Below are positions 25,820-33,659 of a DNA stretch of 51,949 bases, piece after piece (the first letter of the stretch is position 1; each line of letters opens with the position of its first letter). Source of the DNA: Desulfoscipio geothermicus (GTDB lineage: Bacteria; Bacillota; Desulfotomaculia; Desulfotomaculales; Desulfallaceae); contig JAENYF010000023.1 in NCBI GenBank assembly GCA_016841905.1, forward strand, positions 1-51,949. Reading direction: 5' to 3'. The position numbers were made by a program, and so were the translations under genes. The notes under the pieces are model-generated. The model was not told where the DNA came from, did not search any database, and saw nothing but the letters and a program-made list of their open reading frames with translations.

Positions 25820-26502
25820 TAGAAACCACGCCTAAACACGCTCTCAAAGGCTTCAGCATAGACCATGCCTGCCTGCCCCCCGCGATAAGCAGCCAGCCCC
25901 TTCAAGGCTTCAATACTTCGCGGGTGCGGGTAGTCCCGCATCACGCCATGATACAGCTGCAGCACCTCAATCTTTTTATTGATGCCCTCCTCACCAACTT
26001 CAATATAAGTATTAGGGGAAAACTGGTTCATGCCCTTATTGAGCGCCCACTCCGTAGCTGAAGGCACCTCCAAAAAAAGCAACTCCTTCAGGGGAGGGAT
26101 ATCTTTCCTTCTTTGGAACAGCCTAACAGCAGCCTGGCAGGCAATGGAGGTATGTAAATGATCATTATTTAAGTCCGCAGGATGATGAGTAAAAACAACC
26201 TGGGCACCGGTTTCCATAATAGCTTTTTCGATAAACTGGACGAGCTCCAGGTGCGGCACAGTATTAAATTGAATATTGGGAAAATTACCCAAAAAAACCC
26301 TCTCTACACCCAATAGCTCCATTGCTTGGTGTACTTCTTTATGCACCTTCTCCGTGCTAGTACAGTAGCTACGGGCGTTAACATCGCCAGTAAAGCAAAC
26401 ATTGACCGTATGCCCTTCTTGAGTTAGCTTATAGATAGTGGCGCCTAAACCTAACACCTCGTCATCTGGATGGGCTACGACAACCAAAAATACCATATTC
26501 AT
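25819..26502 (-). CDS. PIG-L family (LmbE-like) N-deacetylase
   Basis: 227 aa from ATG 26502; an ATG at 26496 is also possible. The earlier ATG at 26532 overlaps a perfect -10 box and is ruled out. Zinc-binding motif AHPDDE near residue 10 and the second site HHPADLNNDHLHT are intact. PIG-L enzymes remove acetyl from GlcNAc-type groups on lipids, nucleotide sugars or small thiols. Coupled to the formyltransferase downstream (one-base overlap), it probably frees the amine that the partner formylates. First gene of the PIG-L/formyltransferase/PGT/Wzx 2 transcription unit. Confidence 0.85.
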   Translation of the reverse strand: MNMVFLVVVAHPDDEVLGLGATIYKLTQEGHTVNVCFTGDVNARSYCTSTEKVHKEVHQAMELLGVERVFLGNFPNIQFNTVPHLELVQFIEKAIMETGAQVVFTHHPADLNNDHLHTSIACQAAVRLFQRRKDIPPLKELLFLEVPSATEWALNKGMNQFSPNTYIEVGEEGINKKIEVLQLYHGVMRDYPHPRSIEALKGLAAYRGGQAGMVYAEAFESVFRRGF

Positions 26503-26530
26503 ACCCCCGCTTAGGTTTCCTTTACATTCC

Positions 26531-26536
26531 ATTATA
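26531..26536 (-). promoter_or_regulatory. Perfect -10 box upstream of the PIG-L operon
   Basis: TATAAT on the minus strand, 29 nt upstream of the preferred PIG-L start. The -35 (TTTAGT at 17 nt) is poor, suggesting an activator-dependent promoter. Three direct repeats lie just upstream (26557-26614). Confidence 0.5.
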
Positions 26537-26556
26537 CTTTAATTCCGTTAAATACT

Positions 26557-26614
26557 AAAATATTCCTGCTCTATCCCAAAATATTCCTTATAATAAACTG
26601 TACAAAAATATTCT
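26557..26614 (-). repeat. Three direct repeats upstream of the PIG-L promoter
   Basis: On the minus strand RGAATATTTT occurs three times: 26557-26566, 26578-26587 and 26605-26614, with start-to-start spacings of 21 and 27 nt. The first covers or adjoins the poor -35, so the repeats could bind an activator on one face of the helix. The binding protein is unknown. Confidence 0.45.
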
Positions 26615-26654
26615 GCCAACCTCTGCGCCGGTAAATACTTGCCGCCATTTAAAT

Positions 26655-26690
26655 AAAATGGCCCTGGTCATCATCCCAGGGCACCATTGA
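26655..26690 (-). terminator. Terminator of BY-kinase 2
   Basis: Arms GCCCTGG (26661-26667) and CCAGGGC (26676-26682) with an 8-nt loop, extendable to 11 bp with a 2-nt bulge; on the minus strand it is followed by TTTTATTT. It lies 48 nt after the BY-kinase 2 stop and before the PIG-L promoter. Confidence 0.65.
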
Positions 26691-26729
26691 ATTAGCCAAT
26701 ACCCCGCCAGATTCTGAGACCGCATAGCC

Positions 26730-28220
26730 TTAATCATTATCCCCGGCAGCAGCAATTTCTCGATTGCTGGCCACTGTTTTATTAACCCGCGCATAATCCT
26801 TGTAATATTTCCCCAGGTAGCGCTCATTATATCGGTTATGATTGAAAGCGCCGATGGAGCTATATTTTATACCGTTCAGGATGCAGCCCAGCACCGGTAC
26901 ACCAGCAGTAGCAAAACCTGCTTTGGCGTCATTGATTATGTTCGTTTTAGTATAGCCCTGTTTAACCACCAGGATTACTCCGTCGGCATAAACTGATAAA
27001 GCCACCGCGTCAGTGAGTAAATAAGAAGGCGGCGTATCTAAAATAATGTAGTCGTACTGCTCCTCCAGCGTGGATATCAGCCCGCCCATTTTTTCAGAAC
27101 CCAGCAATTCAGACGGGTTGGGCACAATAAAGTCGTTGGGCAATACATGCAGGCCTCTACCTTCAAGGAATACGATACACTCTTCAACTTTAGCATCACC
27201 GATCAGTACTGAAGCCAACCCTTTATGCTCACTAGCTTTGAATTTGAGCACCTTGTGAATATTGGATTTGCGCAGATCACAGTCCACTAACAGCACCGAC
27301 TTGCCGGTCTGGGCAATGGTAAGGGCTAAATTTACCGATACCGTAGACTTGCCTTCCCCGGTCAGGGCGCCGGACACCAGCAGTGTTTTGGCTTCTTTCA
27401 CCGCGGCAGCAAACCGGAAGTTGGTCCCGGCCGACTTATAAGCTTCCACAAACCCAAACCCCGCTTTGGCCGAATCCACCAGGGGAGCCCCCCGTCCTTT
27501 TCTGGACCTAATTCTTTGATAAGGGATACTGCCTAGTAGCGTGAGGCCAAGCTTATTTTTAACATCCTCGTCATTCTTAATAGTATTATCAAAATATAAC
27601 AGTAGAAACACCAGGACCAAGCCCAGCAGCAGGCCCAGCAGTCCCCCCGCCCCCACATTGCGGTAAATAGTCTTCTGCATGTGAGATTCAGGGACTTTAG
27701 CATTGTCCAGGATATTGATCGAACCGACCTCGACCGTGGATGCAATCGCCTCGGGCGCTACCTTCATGATGGCATTACAGATTTGCTCCGAGAGTACAGA
27801 GTCAGGATAATTAACTTCTACCATCAACACTTCAGTATCTTTAACCGGTTTGACCGTAACATATGACCTGAGTACATCCACCGGCATATTCAGGTGTAGA
27901 TCCCTGTAAACCAACTCCATGACCCGGTTGCTGGTTAGCACCTCAGTATAGGTATTCACCAGCTTTTCCGATACGTCCAGGTCATTGGTTAATATCGGCT
28001 CACCACCCACAAAATCGGTTTGCTTGGAGTTAATCACCATGCTCGCGGTATAGACCGGGACATAGGTAGCTATGGTGTAATAATAAGCCATCAGGGGCAC
28101 GGCAACCAAACAAAGGGCGACTACCCACCACCACTTCAGCAGCGCCGAAAATATTTCCCCCAGGCTAATTTCCCTTACTTCCGTCTCGCTGACCTCAGAC
28201 TTTAGTCCCTGATGTGCCAA
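26730..28220 (-). CDS. BY-kinase 2: Wzz-type regulator fused to tyrosine kinase
   Basis: 496 aa, paralogue of the protein at 10941-12437 with the same order and nearly the same length: Wzz domain with two membrane helices (about 30-50 and 188-208), Walker A GALTGEGKST, Walker A' LLVDCDLRKS, Walker B YIILDTPP, and a C-terminal cluster KYSSIGAFNHNRYNERYLGK followed by YYKDY. It starts at TTG 28220, supported by GGAGG 8 nt upstream. It has its own promoter (28276-28304) and terminator, so it is a single-gene unit within locus 2. The high similarity to copy 1 suggests a fairly recent duplication, or gene conversion. Confidence 0.93.
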   Translation of the reverse strand: MAHQGLKSEVSETEVREISLGEIFSALLKWWWVVALCLVAVPLMAYYYTIATYVPVYTASMVINSKQTDFVGGEPILTNDLDVSEKLVNTYTEVLTSNRVMELVYRDLHLNMPVDVLRSYVTVKPVKDTEVLMVEVNYPDSVLSEQICNAIMKVAPEAIASTVEVGSINILDNAKVPESHMQKTIYRNVGAGGLLGLLLGLVLVFLLLYFDNTIKNDEDVKNKLGLTLLGSIPYQRIRSRKGRGAPLVDSAKAGFGFVEAYKSAGTNFRFAAAVKEAKTLLVSGALTGEGKSTVSVNLALTIAQTGKSVLLVDCDLRKSNIHKVLKFKASEHKGLASVLIGDAKVEECIVFLEGRGLHVLPNDFIVPNPSELLGSEKMGGLISTLEEQYDYIILDTPPSYLLTDAVALSVYADGVILVVKQGYTKTNIINDAKAGFATAGVPVLGCILNGIKYSSIGAFNHNRYNERYLGKYYKDYARVNKTVASNREIAAAGDND

Positions 28221-28275
28221 AACCCTGGCCTCCTTCGAACTAGTTACTTAATCATTTACGCTGAACAATAGCTAT

Positions 28276-28304
28276 ATGATACCAATATCTGCTGTGAACT
28301 GCAA
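28276..28304 (-). promoter_or_regulatory. Sigma-A promoter of BY-kinase 2
   Basis: Minus strand TTGCAG (28299-28304), 17 nt, TATCAT (28276-28281): 4/6 and 5/6 matches with ideal spacing, 55 nt before the TTG start and just after the wzy 2 stop codon. Confidence 0.6.
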
Positions 28305-28314
28305 TTTCCTTTAT

Positions 28315-29559
28315 TCACCTTTGGCTTATTTTAGGTAATTTATTGGTACATATCGGGTATAGAAGCAAGTAATATAAAAATATACTGTTAAAGGTAGTAT
28401 AACCGGTGCCAAACACCATATCGCTGGAGGCCCGGACACATAACACCAGCAACAAAATAGCAAACAAATAATTCTTTTCTTTGATGTACCTAGTCATCGT
28501 GCGCATAATCAAGGCCAACAGGCTAACCAGGATCACAAGGCCATAATTAGCATGCAGCTGCATAAATGAGTTATGTAAATTGCCGTCAAAAGTTTTTTCA
28601 ATTTGCAGGTATTCATTAAGGTTAATCTTAGCGCCCAAAAGTATACCAACCAGTGAACTGACTGCATCTTCCCAGTATTGCTGCCAGAATTGAAATCTCG
28701 GTGTTTCGAACCTCATCTCAATAAACTTGCTGAACAGCTCGGTGGAATAAAATACATTGACTAAGGCAAAGATAATGCCCACCATTAATATACCGGTTAG
28801 CCACCGGTGCCAGGTTTTGATATCTGCATTATTGGTGATAATCAACAACAACAGTAGAAAAGCCAGTGAGCCAATGCTTAAGATGCCCCCACGCCCCATA
28901 CCAAACAAGGTTACGGCAAAGACAACCAATACCGGATGTACTTTTAGTTCTTTTTGCCGGTGCGCGATATAGTAATAAGTTAAAAATGCCAGCAGGTATA
29001 CTGAAATATAATTTTTACTAACAATATAAATAGCATCCTCCAGACTCTGGCCACTAATAATGAAGGTTAAATAATAAGCAACCGCGCTGTACAACAACAC
29101 TGCACTCTGCAGCGGTGAAATATTAATATTGCATAAGGCAAAGGCAATGGCTATAAAACACATTTGCAGAAACATATCGCCAATAACTACATTACCTACC
29201 AGTAAATTATTGATGAGCCCGAAGATCAACACACTGAACACTAACAGAAGCAGGCTAAAATTAATCTGCCTTCTTTTAAGGGCATAGAATAAACCAACCC
29301 CGGCACAGCCAATTGTGTACAGCTTCAGCGCTGAAATAGCTAAAAAACCGGCATAAACCATAAATATGGCGGCCAGGTAGCCGGTAAACAGGAGAGACAA
29401 TAAACTGGTACAAATTTGGAGCGGGTTAACCTGATGAACCCGTTTAATTTTAAACTTAACTCTGCTAATTTTCAGCGGGCTTAATTTGATCTTAACCCGG
29501 TTAAATTTTAGAGGATTGATTTTAAGCCCCATAGCATTCACATTCTGCCAACTTAACAT
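28315..29559 (-). CDS. O-antigen/EPS polymerase Wzy 2
   Basis: 414 aa, about ten membrane helices and a large outer loop containing FDGNLHNSFMQLHANYG, the H-N-S-F-x-Q pattern common in Wzy-like polymerases. It polymerises the repeat unit carried by Wzx 2. The first 45 residues are unusual: strongly basic and built of a degenerate repeat (INPLKFNRVKIKLSPLKI, SRVKFKIKRV). The start at 29559 overlaps the upstream gene by 38 nt and has only a GCGGGG-type site; ATG 29532 is an alternative without a clear site. Confidence 0.8.
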   Translation of the reverse strand: MLSWQNVNAMGLKINPLKFNRVKIKLSPLKISRVKFKIKRVHQVNPLQICTSLLSLLFTGYLAAIFMVYAGFLAISALKLYTIGCAGVGLFYALKRRQINFSLLLLVFSVLIFGLINNLLVGNVVIGDMFLQMCFIAIAFALCNINISPLQSAVLLYSAVAYYLTFIISGQSLEDAIYIVSKNYISVYLLAFLTYYYIAHRQKELKVHPVLVVFAVTLFGMGRGGILSIGSLAFLLLLLIITNNADIKTWHRWLTGILMVGIIFALVNVFYSTELFSKFIEMRFETPRFQFWQQYWEDAVSSLVGILLGAKINLNEYLQIEKTFDGNLHNSFMQLHANYGLVILVSLLALIMRTMTRYIKEKNYLFAILLLVLCVRASSDMVFGTGYTTFNSIFLYYLLLYPICTNKLPKISQR

Positions 29560-30655
29560 ACCCCGCTAAGCGTTTTTCCAAATCATCCAAGTCCAGCGGC
29601 ACGCAAACCCGCGTTTGATCCCGGTACGTAGCGGCAAACCTACCGACATAAGCATCCAGTTCCTTCTGCCTGTCCTTGTACTTCCGGTTGGGCAACACTT
29701 TATACAAAAAGATAACAAAGGGTTCCTTACCCGCGATGCTCTTGGGCTGACAGGCGGCAGTTGAATAGTAAGACAACAGAATACTATGATCGGTTACCTG
29801 CTCCAAGCATTCCAGTTCCCAGATATTATGCCCGTCGTCAATAAATTTCGGAGCGAAGAGATTTTCGGTTTGCCTGGGATGGGTTCTGACCAACAGTCTG
29901 TCCCCATATTGCTGTTCAATTAAGGCAGTTACCCGGCGCAGTGCCACTAGATAGGGCAGATCCAGAGCATCGTAGGGCTGGTCCAAATAAATCACGCTTT
30001 TTTGGCCGTACAGGCTACCCTCCCGATAAGCAAAGACAGTTTTGGCCAGCTCCGGCAGGCCGTGAGCAGCGTTTAACGCCGGCAACTGCCTGATCTCGGG
30101 TGCCACAGCCGGTGCACACATGGCCGGGAAATGCACATATAACTTCTGCTCCGCGGGTAACCCTTTTAGCGGGTGCCGCAATTTCAGCAGGCCCGCCAAT
30201 CTATTACTCATCGCCCCGGTCACAATGGCCTCCCCATAGCTTCGCAGCCCATCTTCATAAAAAACAAGCTCAGCGCAGTTAGTAGCGTAGTAGAAATTAA
30301 GGGTGGTATTGTTATTTATCGAAGCCACCCAAAAACGCTGGTACCGCCTGGCCATGTACTTACCTCTGGTCATCAGCAGCAGCGAAATATGCGGGAACAG
30401 CAGCTTTAGCATTTCTACGCCGCGCGTCAGGTAATTATGGCGATGTGACCGGGGATAGATATCATAGACACAGCAAAACAAGCCGGTCTCCTTAACACTC
30501 CGGCTAAGCTCGCCCGAACCGGCAAACTGGTGATAAATAACCAGGTCGGTATTGCCCCGGCAAGCTTCCACATTGCTGAAAACTATATTTAAAGCATTAA
30601 ATACCTGATAGGGTGTATCGCAAAATATCAGGTTTGTTGCCCGTGCTCCCCACAT
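29522..30655 (-). CDS. Sialyltransferase-like protein (GT52/polysialyltransferase-like)
   Basis: 377 aa, GT-B-like. It opens with TNLIFCDTPYQVFNALNI, typical of bacterial GT52-type enzymes. The bacterial sialyltransferase motifs are present in order: the acidic E-D-G (residues 134-136, YEDGLRSYG), the H-P pair (259-260, RTHPR) and a Ser/Thr motif (SYYSTAA, 295-301). Such enzymes transfer a CMP-activated nonulosonic acid to a sugar acceptor. neuB, neuC and neuA lie upstream in the same run of genes, so it is the likely user of their product. AGGGG lies 9 nt before the ATG. Family placement is by motif only. Confidence 0.72.
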   Translation of the reverse strand: MWGARATNLIFCDTPYQVFNALNIVFSNVEACRGNTDLVIYHQFAGSGELSRSVKETGLFCCVYDIYPRSHRHNYLTRGVEMLKLLFPHISLLLMTRGKYMARRYQRFWVASINNNTTLNFYYATNCAELVFYEDGLRSYGEAIVTGAMSNRLAGLLKLRHPLKGLPAEQKLYVHFPAMCAPAVAPEIRQLPALNAAHGLPELAKTVFAYREGSLYGQKSVIYLDQPYDALDLPYLVALRRVTALIEQQYGDRLLVRTHPRQTENLFAPKFIDDGHNIWELECLEQVTDHSILLSYYSTAACQPKSIAGKEPFVIFLYKVLPNRKYKDRQKELDAYVGRFAATYRDQTRVCVPLDLDDLEKRLAGYVKLAECECYGA

Positions 30656-30737
30656 AACGCTAATCCCCTAAAATAGTTCGCTAATATTAGCCAGACACCT
30701 TTATTTTTCTTGGTATTTCAATAATTTAACAAACCCC

Positions 30738-31691
30738 TCAAACCAAATCTTGGTGGTAGTTCTGCAGCTGAAACCAGGAGCCGATTCGGCGGTCCATGGC
30801 CGGGTCATGCACGTTGACCACGCCGCCGTCGCTAAAAAAGGTCAGTTCGCCAAACACTATGCGGCTATCCAGATCATACATATCCACCCGCACATGGGGG
30901 AAGGGGCGGCACAGCTTGGCCACCACCGCTACCAGTTCCTCGAAATTGGCAGGCCTAGTAATGCTGTCCGCCGGCACAACCGTCTGGTTTGGCCCCTTAA
31001 AAAAGTGGTCAATGGAATTAAATTCCATATCAAACTTATGATTGCGCACCCGGTGCTCAAATTCGCCATACGAAACCATAAAATATTTAGGCTCCCCGCC
31101 AAAGCAATAAAACTTATAATCGACGGGCAGGTTGCCGCTCTTGTCCCGCAGGCACTCCTCACAGATAATCCTAGGCCGGATAAGCTTATAAGACCAGTCC
31201 CGGTTAATCAAGTAATAATCGATCTTTAGCAAAGCATTATATAGCTTCCGCACATAGTCAAAATCCACCTGTTCCTGCTGGTTAATAATCATGTTATTCC
31301 CCGACAGGTGGTTGCACTTGATAAAGAATTCCCCTGGCAGCGCGGCCAGGTCAATCTCCCGGGCGTCGGCATAAACACCGTAAATCTTTTTGAGGATATG
31401 CTCCAGCCCGCAGGCCTTGACATATTCCTGCACATAGTATTTATCCGCACACAGGCCCAGCAGCGGGTTGCGGAAATGCAGCATCAGGTAGAGCAGGTTT
31501 TCCGAAAAAGTTTGAGGCGCCTCCAAATTTGGCTTAACGCCCTTCCTGAGCTGGTGGTGCTTAATATAATACTTTCGGTCGCTGACCAGTAATTTATTGA
31601 TTTTTCTCAGCCGGTTTGCCCAGCTAATTGACCACAACCGACCTATTTTACTGTCGGTGAGCCCGGTTTGTTTAAGCTTTTCGAACAGCAT
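30738..31691 (-). CDS. TupA-like ATP-grasp protein
   Basis: 317 aa. Matches the TupA-like ATP-grasp type: RKYYIKHHQLRKGVKPNLEA, TFSENLLYLM, CADKYYVQEYV, FFIKCNHLSGNNMI, DYKFYCFGGEPKYFMV and RVDMYDLDSRIVFGELTFFSDGG, where the last Asp/Glu residues would bind Mg-ATP. TupA was linked to teichuronopeptide synthesis, that is, attaching amino acids to a uronic polymer. In a locus that also makes UDP-uronates, ligation of an amino acid or amine to a carboxyl of the glycan is a fair inference. 8 bp after the HAD gene. Confidence 0.8.
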   Translation of the reverse strand: MLFEKLKQTGLTDSKIGRLWSISWANRLRKINKLLVSDRKYYIKHHQLRKGVKPNLEAPQTFSENLLYLMLHFRNPLLGLCADKYYVQEYVKACGLEHILKKIYGVYADAREIDLAALPGEFFIKCNHLSGNNMIINQQEQVDFDYVRKLYNALLKIDYYLINRDWSYKLIRPRIICEECLRDKSGNLPVDYKFYCFGGEPKYFMVSYGEFEHRVRNHKFDMEFNSIDHFFKGPNQTVVPADSITRPANFEELVAVVAKLCRPFPHVRVDMYDLDSRIVFGELTFFSDGGVVNVHDPAMDRRIGSWFQLQNYHQDLV

Positions 31692-31699
31692 CAGTAAGC

Positions 31700-32545
31700 C
31701 TACTCCCCGCCCATTACTTTAGCCATAACCTGGTAAACGCCCCGGCTGAAGCTGCCCGGAGTGGTATAGACAGCTGCTTCTTTAATGCGCTGGCTGGCAT
31801 TGGCCACCGCATAGCTATGCCGGAAATACTCAAGCAAGGGCAAATCATTGCCATCATTGCCAATCACCAGTACCTCATCCTCCCAGCAACCCAACTGCCT
31901 GCAGATATTGAGCACGGCGCTCAGCTTGCTGGTGTTCCGATGGGAAATTTCCAACCGATGATTCTCCAGCAGGAAAAAACAGTACCGGTCGGGATAGATC
32001 TCCAACGGCAAGAGCCGCTCCAGCATCTGCTCCACTGTCCACCCGTCTTTGCGCAGCGTAACTTTTTCAAAACAGGCCCCGGCAGGTAACACATCCTCAA
32101 TACACCTGTACACCCGCACCGGCCGTGCTTGCCAGACATGCTTAACCGCTTGCAGCACGCTGCGCCAGCCCCAGCTGGCAGTCCACTTACAATCCCGGTC
32201 GGCAGCATAAAAATTAAAGCCATACTCCTGATTATCAAAGTAGTTAGCTAAAAGACAAATATCTTGCCCGGACAGCTTGTCCGCAACGGCAATACGATCA
32301 TCAGCCAAAGACCAGGTATAGTTCCCGTCGCAGTAAACCACATATCCACGCCGGTACTGCTTCATCTGTAGCTGCACCGCCAATGGTTCAATCTCAGCCT
32401 TGCGCCGACCGGAAGCTACTACCAGCGTGCCCCCCTGTTCCTGAAAGGAGAGCAAAATATCACGAGTGACCGCCTCAATTTGACCCCGCTCGTTCAGCAA
32501 GGTGCCGTCTAGGTCGATGACCGCCATTTTAATGTTCATGCTCAT
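31700..32545 (-). CDS. HAD-superfamily phosphatase (Cof/HAD-IIB type)
   Basis: 281 aa. Motif I DLDGTLL (nucleophile Asp, acid/base Asp), motif II VVASGR, motif IV IGNDGNDLPLLE, and a C2-type cap between. HAD-IIB enzymes dephosphorylate sugar phosphates, including Neu5Ac-9-P-like compounds in some pathways. It starts at ATG 32545 inside the end of the GT1 gene (17-nt overlap, AGGTG site). Its place in the nonulosonate operon suggests a sugar-phosphate substrate, but none can be named. Confidence 0.87.
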   Translation of the reverse strand: MSMNIKMAVIDLDGTLLNERGQIEAVTRDILLSFQEQGGTLVVASGRRKAEIEPLAVQLQMKQYRRGYVVYCDGNYTWSLADDRIAVADKLSGQDICLLANYFDNQEYGFNFYAADRDCKWTASWGWRSVLQAVKHVWQARPVRVYRCIEDVLPAGACFEKVTLRKDGWTVEQMLERLLPLEIYPDRYCFFLLENHRLEISHRNTSKLSAVLNICRQLGCWEDEVLVIGNDGNDLPLLEYFRHSYAVANASQRIKEAAVYTTPGSFSRGVYQVMAKVMGGE

Positions 32546-33659
32546 TTCTCACACCTACAAGATATAACCTGGCATACTGGCGGCTCATGCCGGTTACATC
32601 GAAGTTAGCCTGAATATGCTCAGCCATGGCCCGGTTAATCCCGGGCTTAAAACTGCTCACCTGCCTGGCCATAGCAGCCGCCAGCTGGCTGGCATGGCCC
32701 ACCCTAAAAGTATCCACCAAACCCGGGTTAGGCGCATATATTTCCCGGTGCTGGGGGATGTCCGATAAAATCATACTTAACCCACAACTACCGGCCTCCA
32801 ACACGGCATTGGGCAGACCTTCCGACTCAGCCGCCGAAACATAAACATCAGCGGCCTGCATATAATCAGGAACGTTTGGAACCTGGCCCGGGAAAAGGAT
32901 GCTGGCACCGGCAGCGCGCCGGCACTGAGCCATTAAATTACCATCCCCCATGAAAACCAGGACCGCCTTGCCTGCCACCTTAGCCTGGTTAAAAGCTTCA
33001 ATGATCGTTAGCGGGTCCTTGCGCTTAATTAGCGGCCCGGCAACAAGGAAAATCATACTTTCCGGCCGCAGGCCAAGCTCGGCCCGCCGCTGCAGTTTCG
33101 CCTCTAAACTGGCCGGGGGTTGATATTTGTACGTATCCACCCCATTTTGAATTACATACAGCTGTTTGGTGAGCAGCCTGGCATACATGTCCTTTAAGGA
33201 GTTCGAGCAGCAAACCACATAATCCCCCTGCTGCATAGCAGCAATGCTGCTCCTGGCCGCCCACCCGCCAAGCAGACGGCCGTACAGGGCCACATAGTCA
33301 TCATAAGCATAATTGCGCACCGTTAGATAGTGCAAAGGCTTAAGGCTTAATTTGGCCACCACCATATCCGCCCGCACACCAGAGGTATGCACGATATCGG
33401 GCCGGTATTGCTCAATATAGCGTCTGAGCAGCCTTAGCCCTTGGAGGGGGAACCCCAGCCTGCTCAGCAGCAAGGAATCAACCTCCAGGTGAGCCTGGAT
33501 AAATTCATTTTTCTTGCTCTGGGCAGACTCCGGTGATAAGGTTAATACCCGCGGGGCAAACACCGACCGGTCTAAATTGCTCACGATACCCAACAGCTGG
33601 TTGGTAGGGCCGCCCTGCATTAAAGTTGACACCACATACAATATTTTAATTCTGCGCAT
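32529..33659 (-). CDS. Glycosyltransferase family 1 (GT4-type)
   Basis: 376 aa. GT-B fold: ILYVVSTLMQGGPTNQLLG, VAGPLIKRKDPLTIIEAFN, LVFMGDGNLMAQCRRA and ADVYVSAAESEGLPNAVLEAG with the donor-binding glutamates. It adds a sugar to repeat unit 2. It overlaps the preceding GT2 gene by 14 nt; AAGGAA is 11 nt from the ATG. Confidence 0.92.
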   Translation of the reverse strand: MRRIKILYVVSTLMQGGPTNQLLGIVSNLDRSVFAPRVLTLSPESAQSKKNEFIQAHLEVDSLLLSRLGFPLQGLRLLRRYIEQYRPDIVHTSGVRADMVVAKLSLKPLHYLTVRNYAYDDYVALYGRLLGGWAARSSIAAMQQGDYVVCCSNSLKDMYARLLTKQLYVIQNGVDTYKYQPPASLEAKLQRRAELGLRPESMIFLVAGPLIKRKDPLTIIEAFNQAKVAGKAVLVFMGDGNLMAQCRRAAGASILFPGQVPNVPDYMQAADVYVSAAESEGLPNAVLEAGSCGLSMILSDIPQHREIYAPNPGLVDTFRVGHASQLAAAMARQVSSFKPGINRAMAEHIQANFDVTGMSRQYARLYLVGVRNEHEH

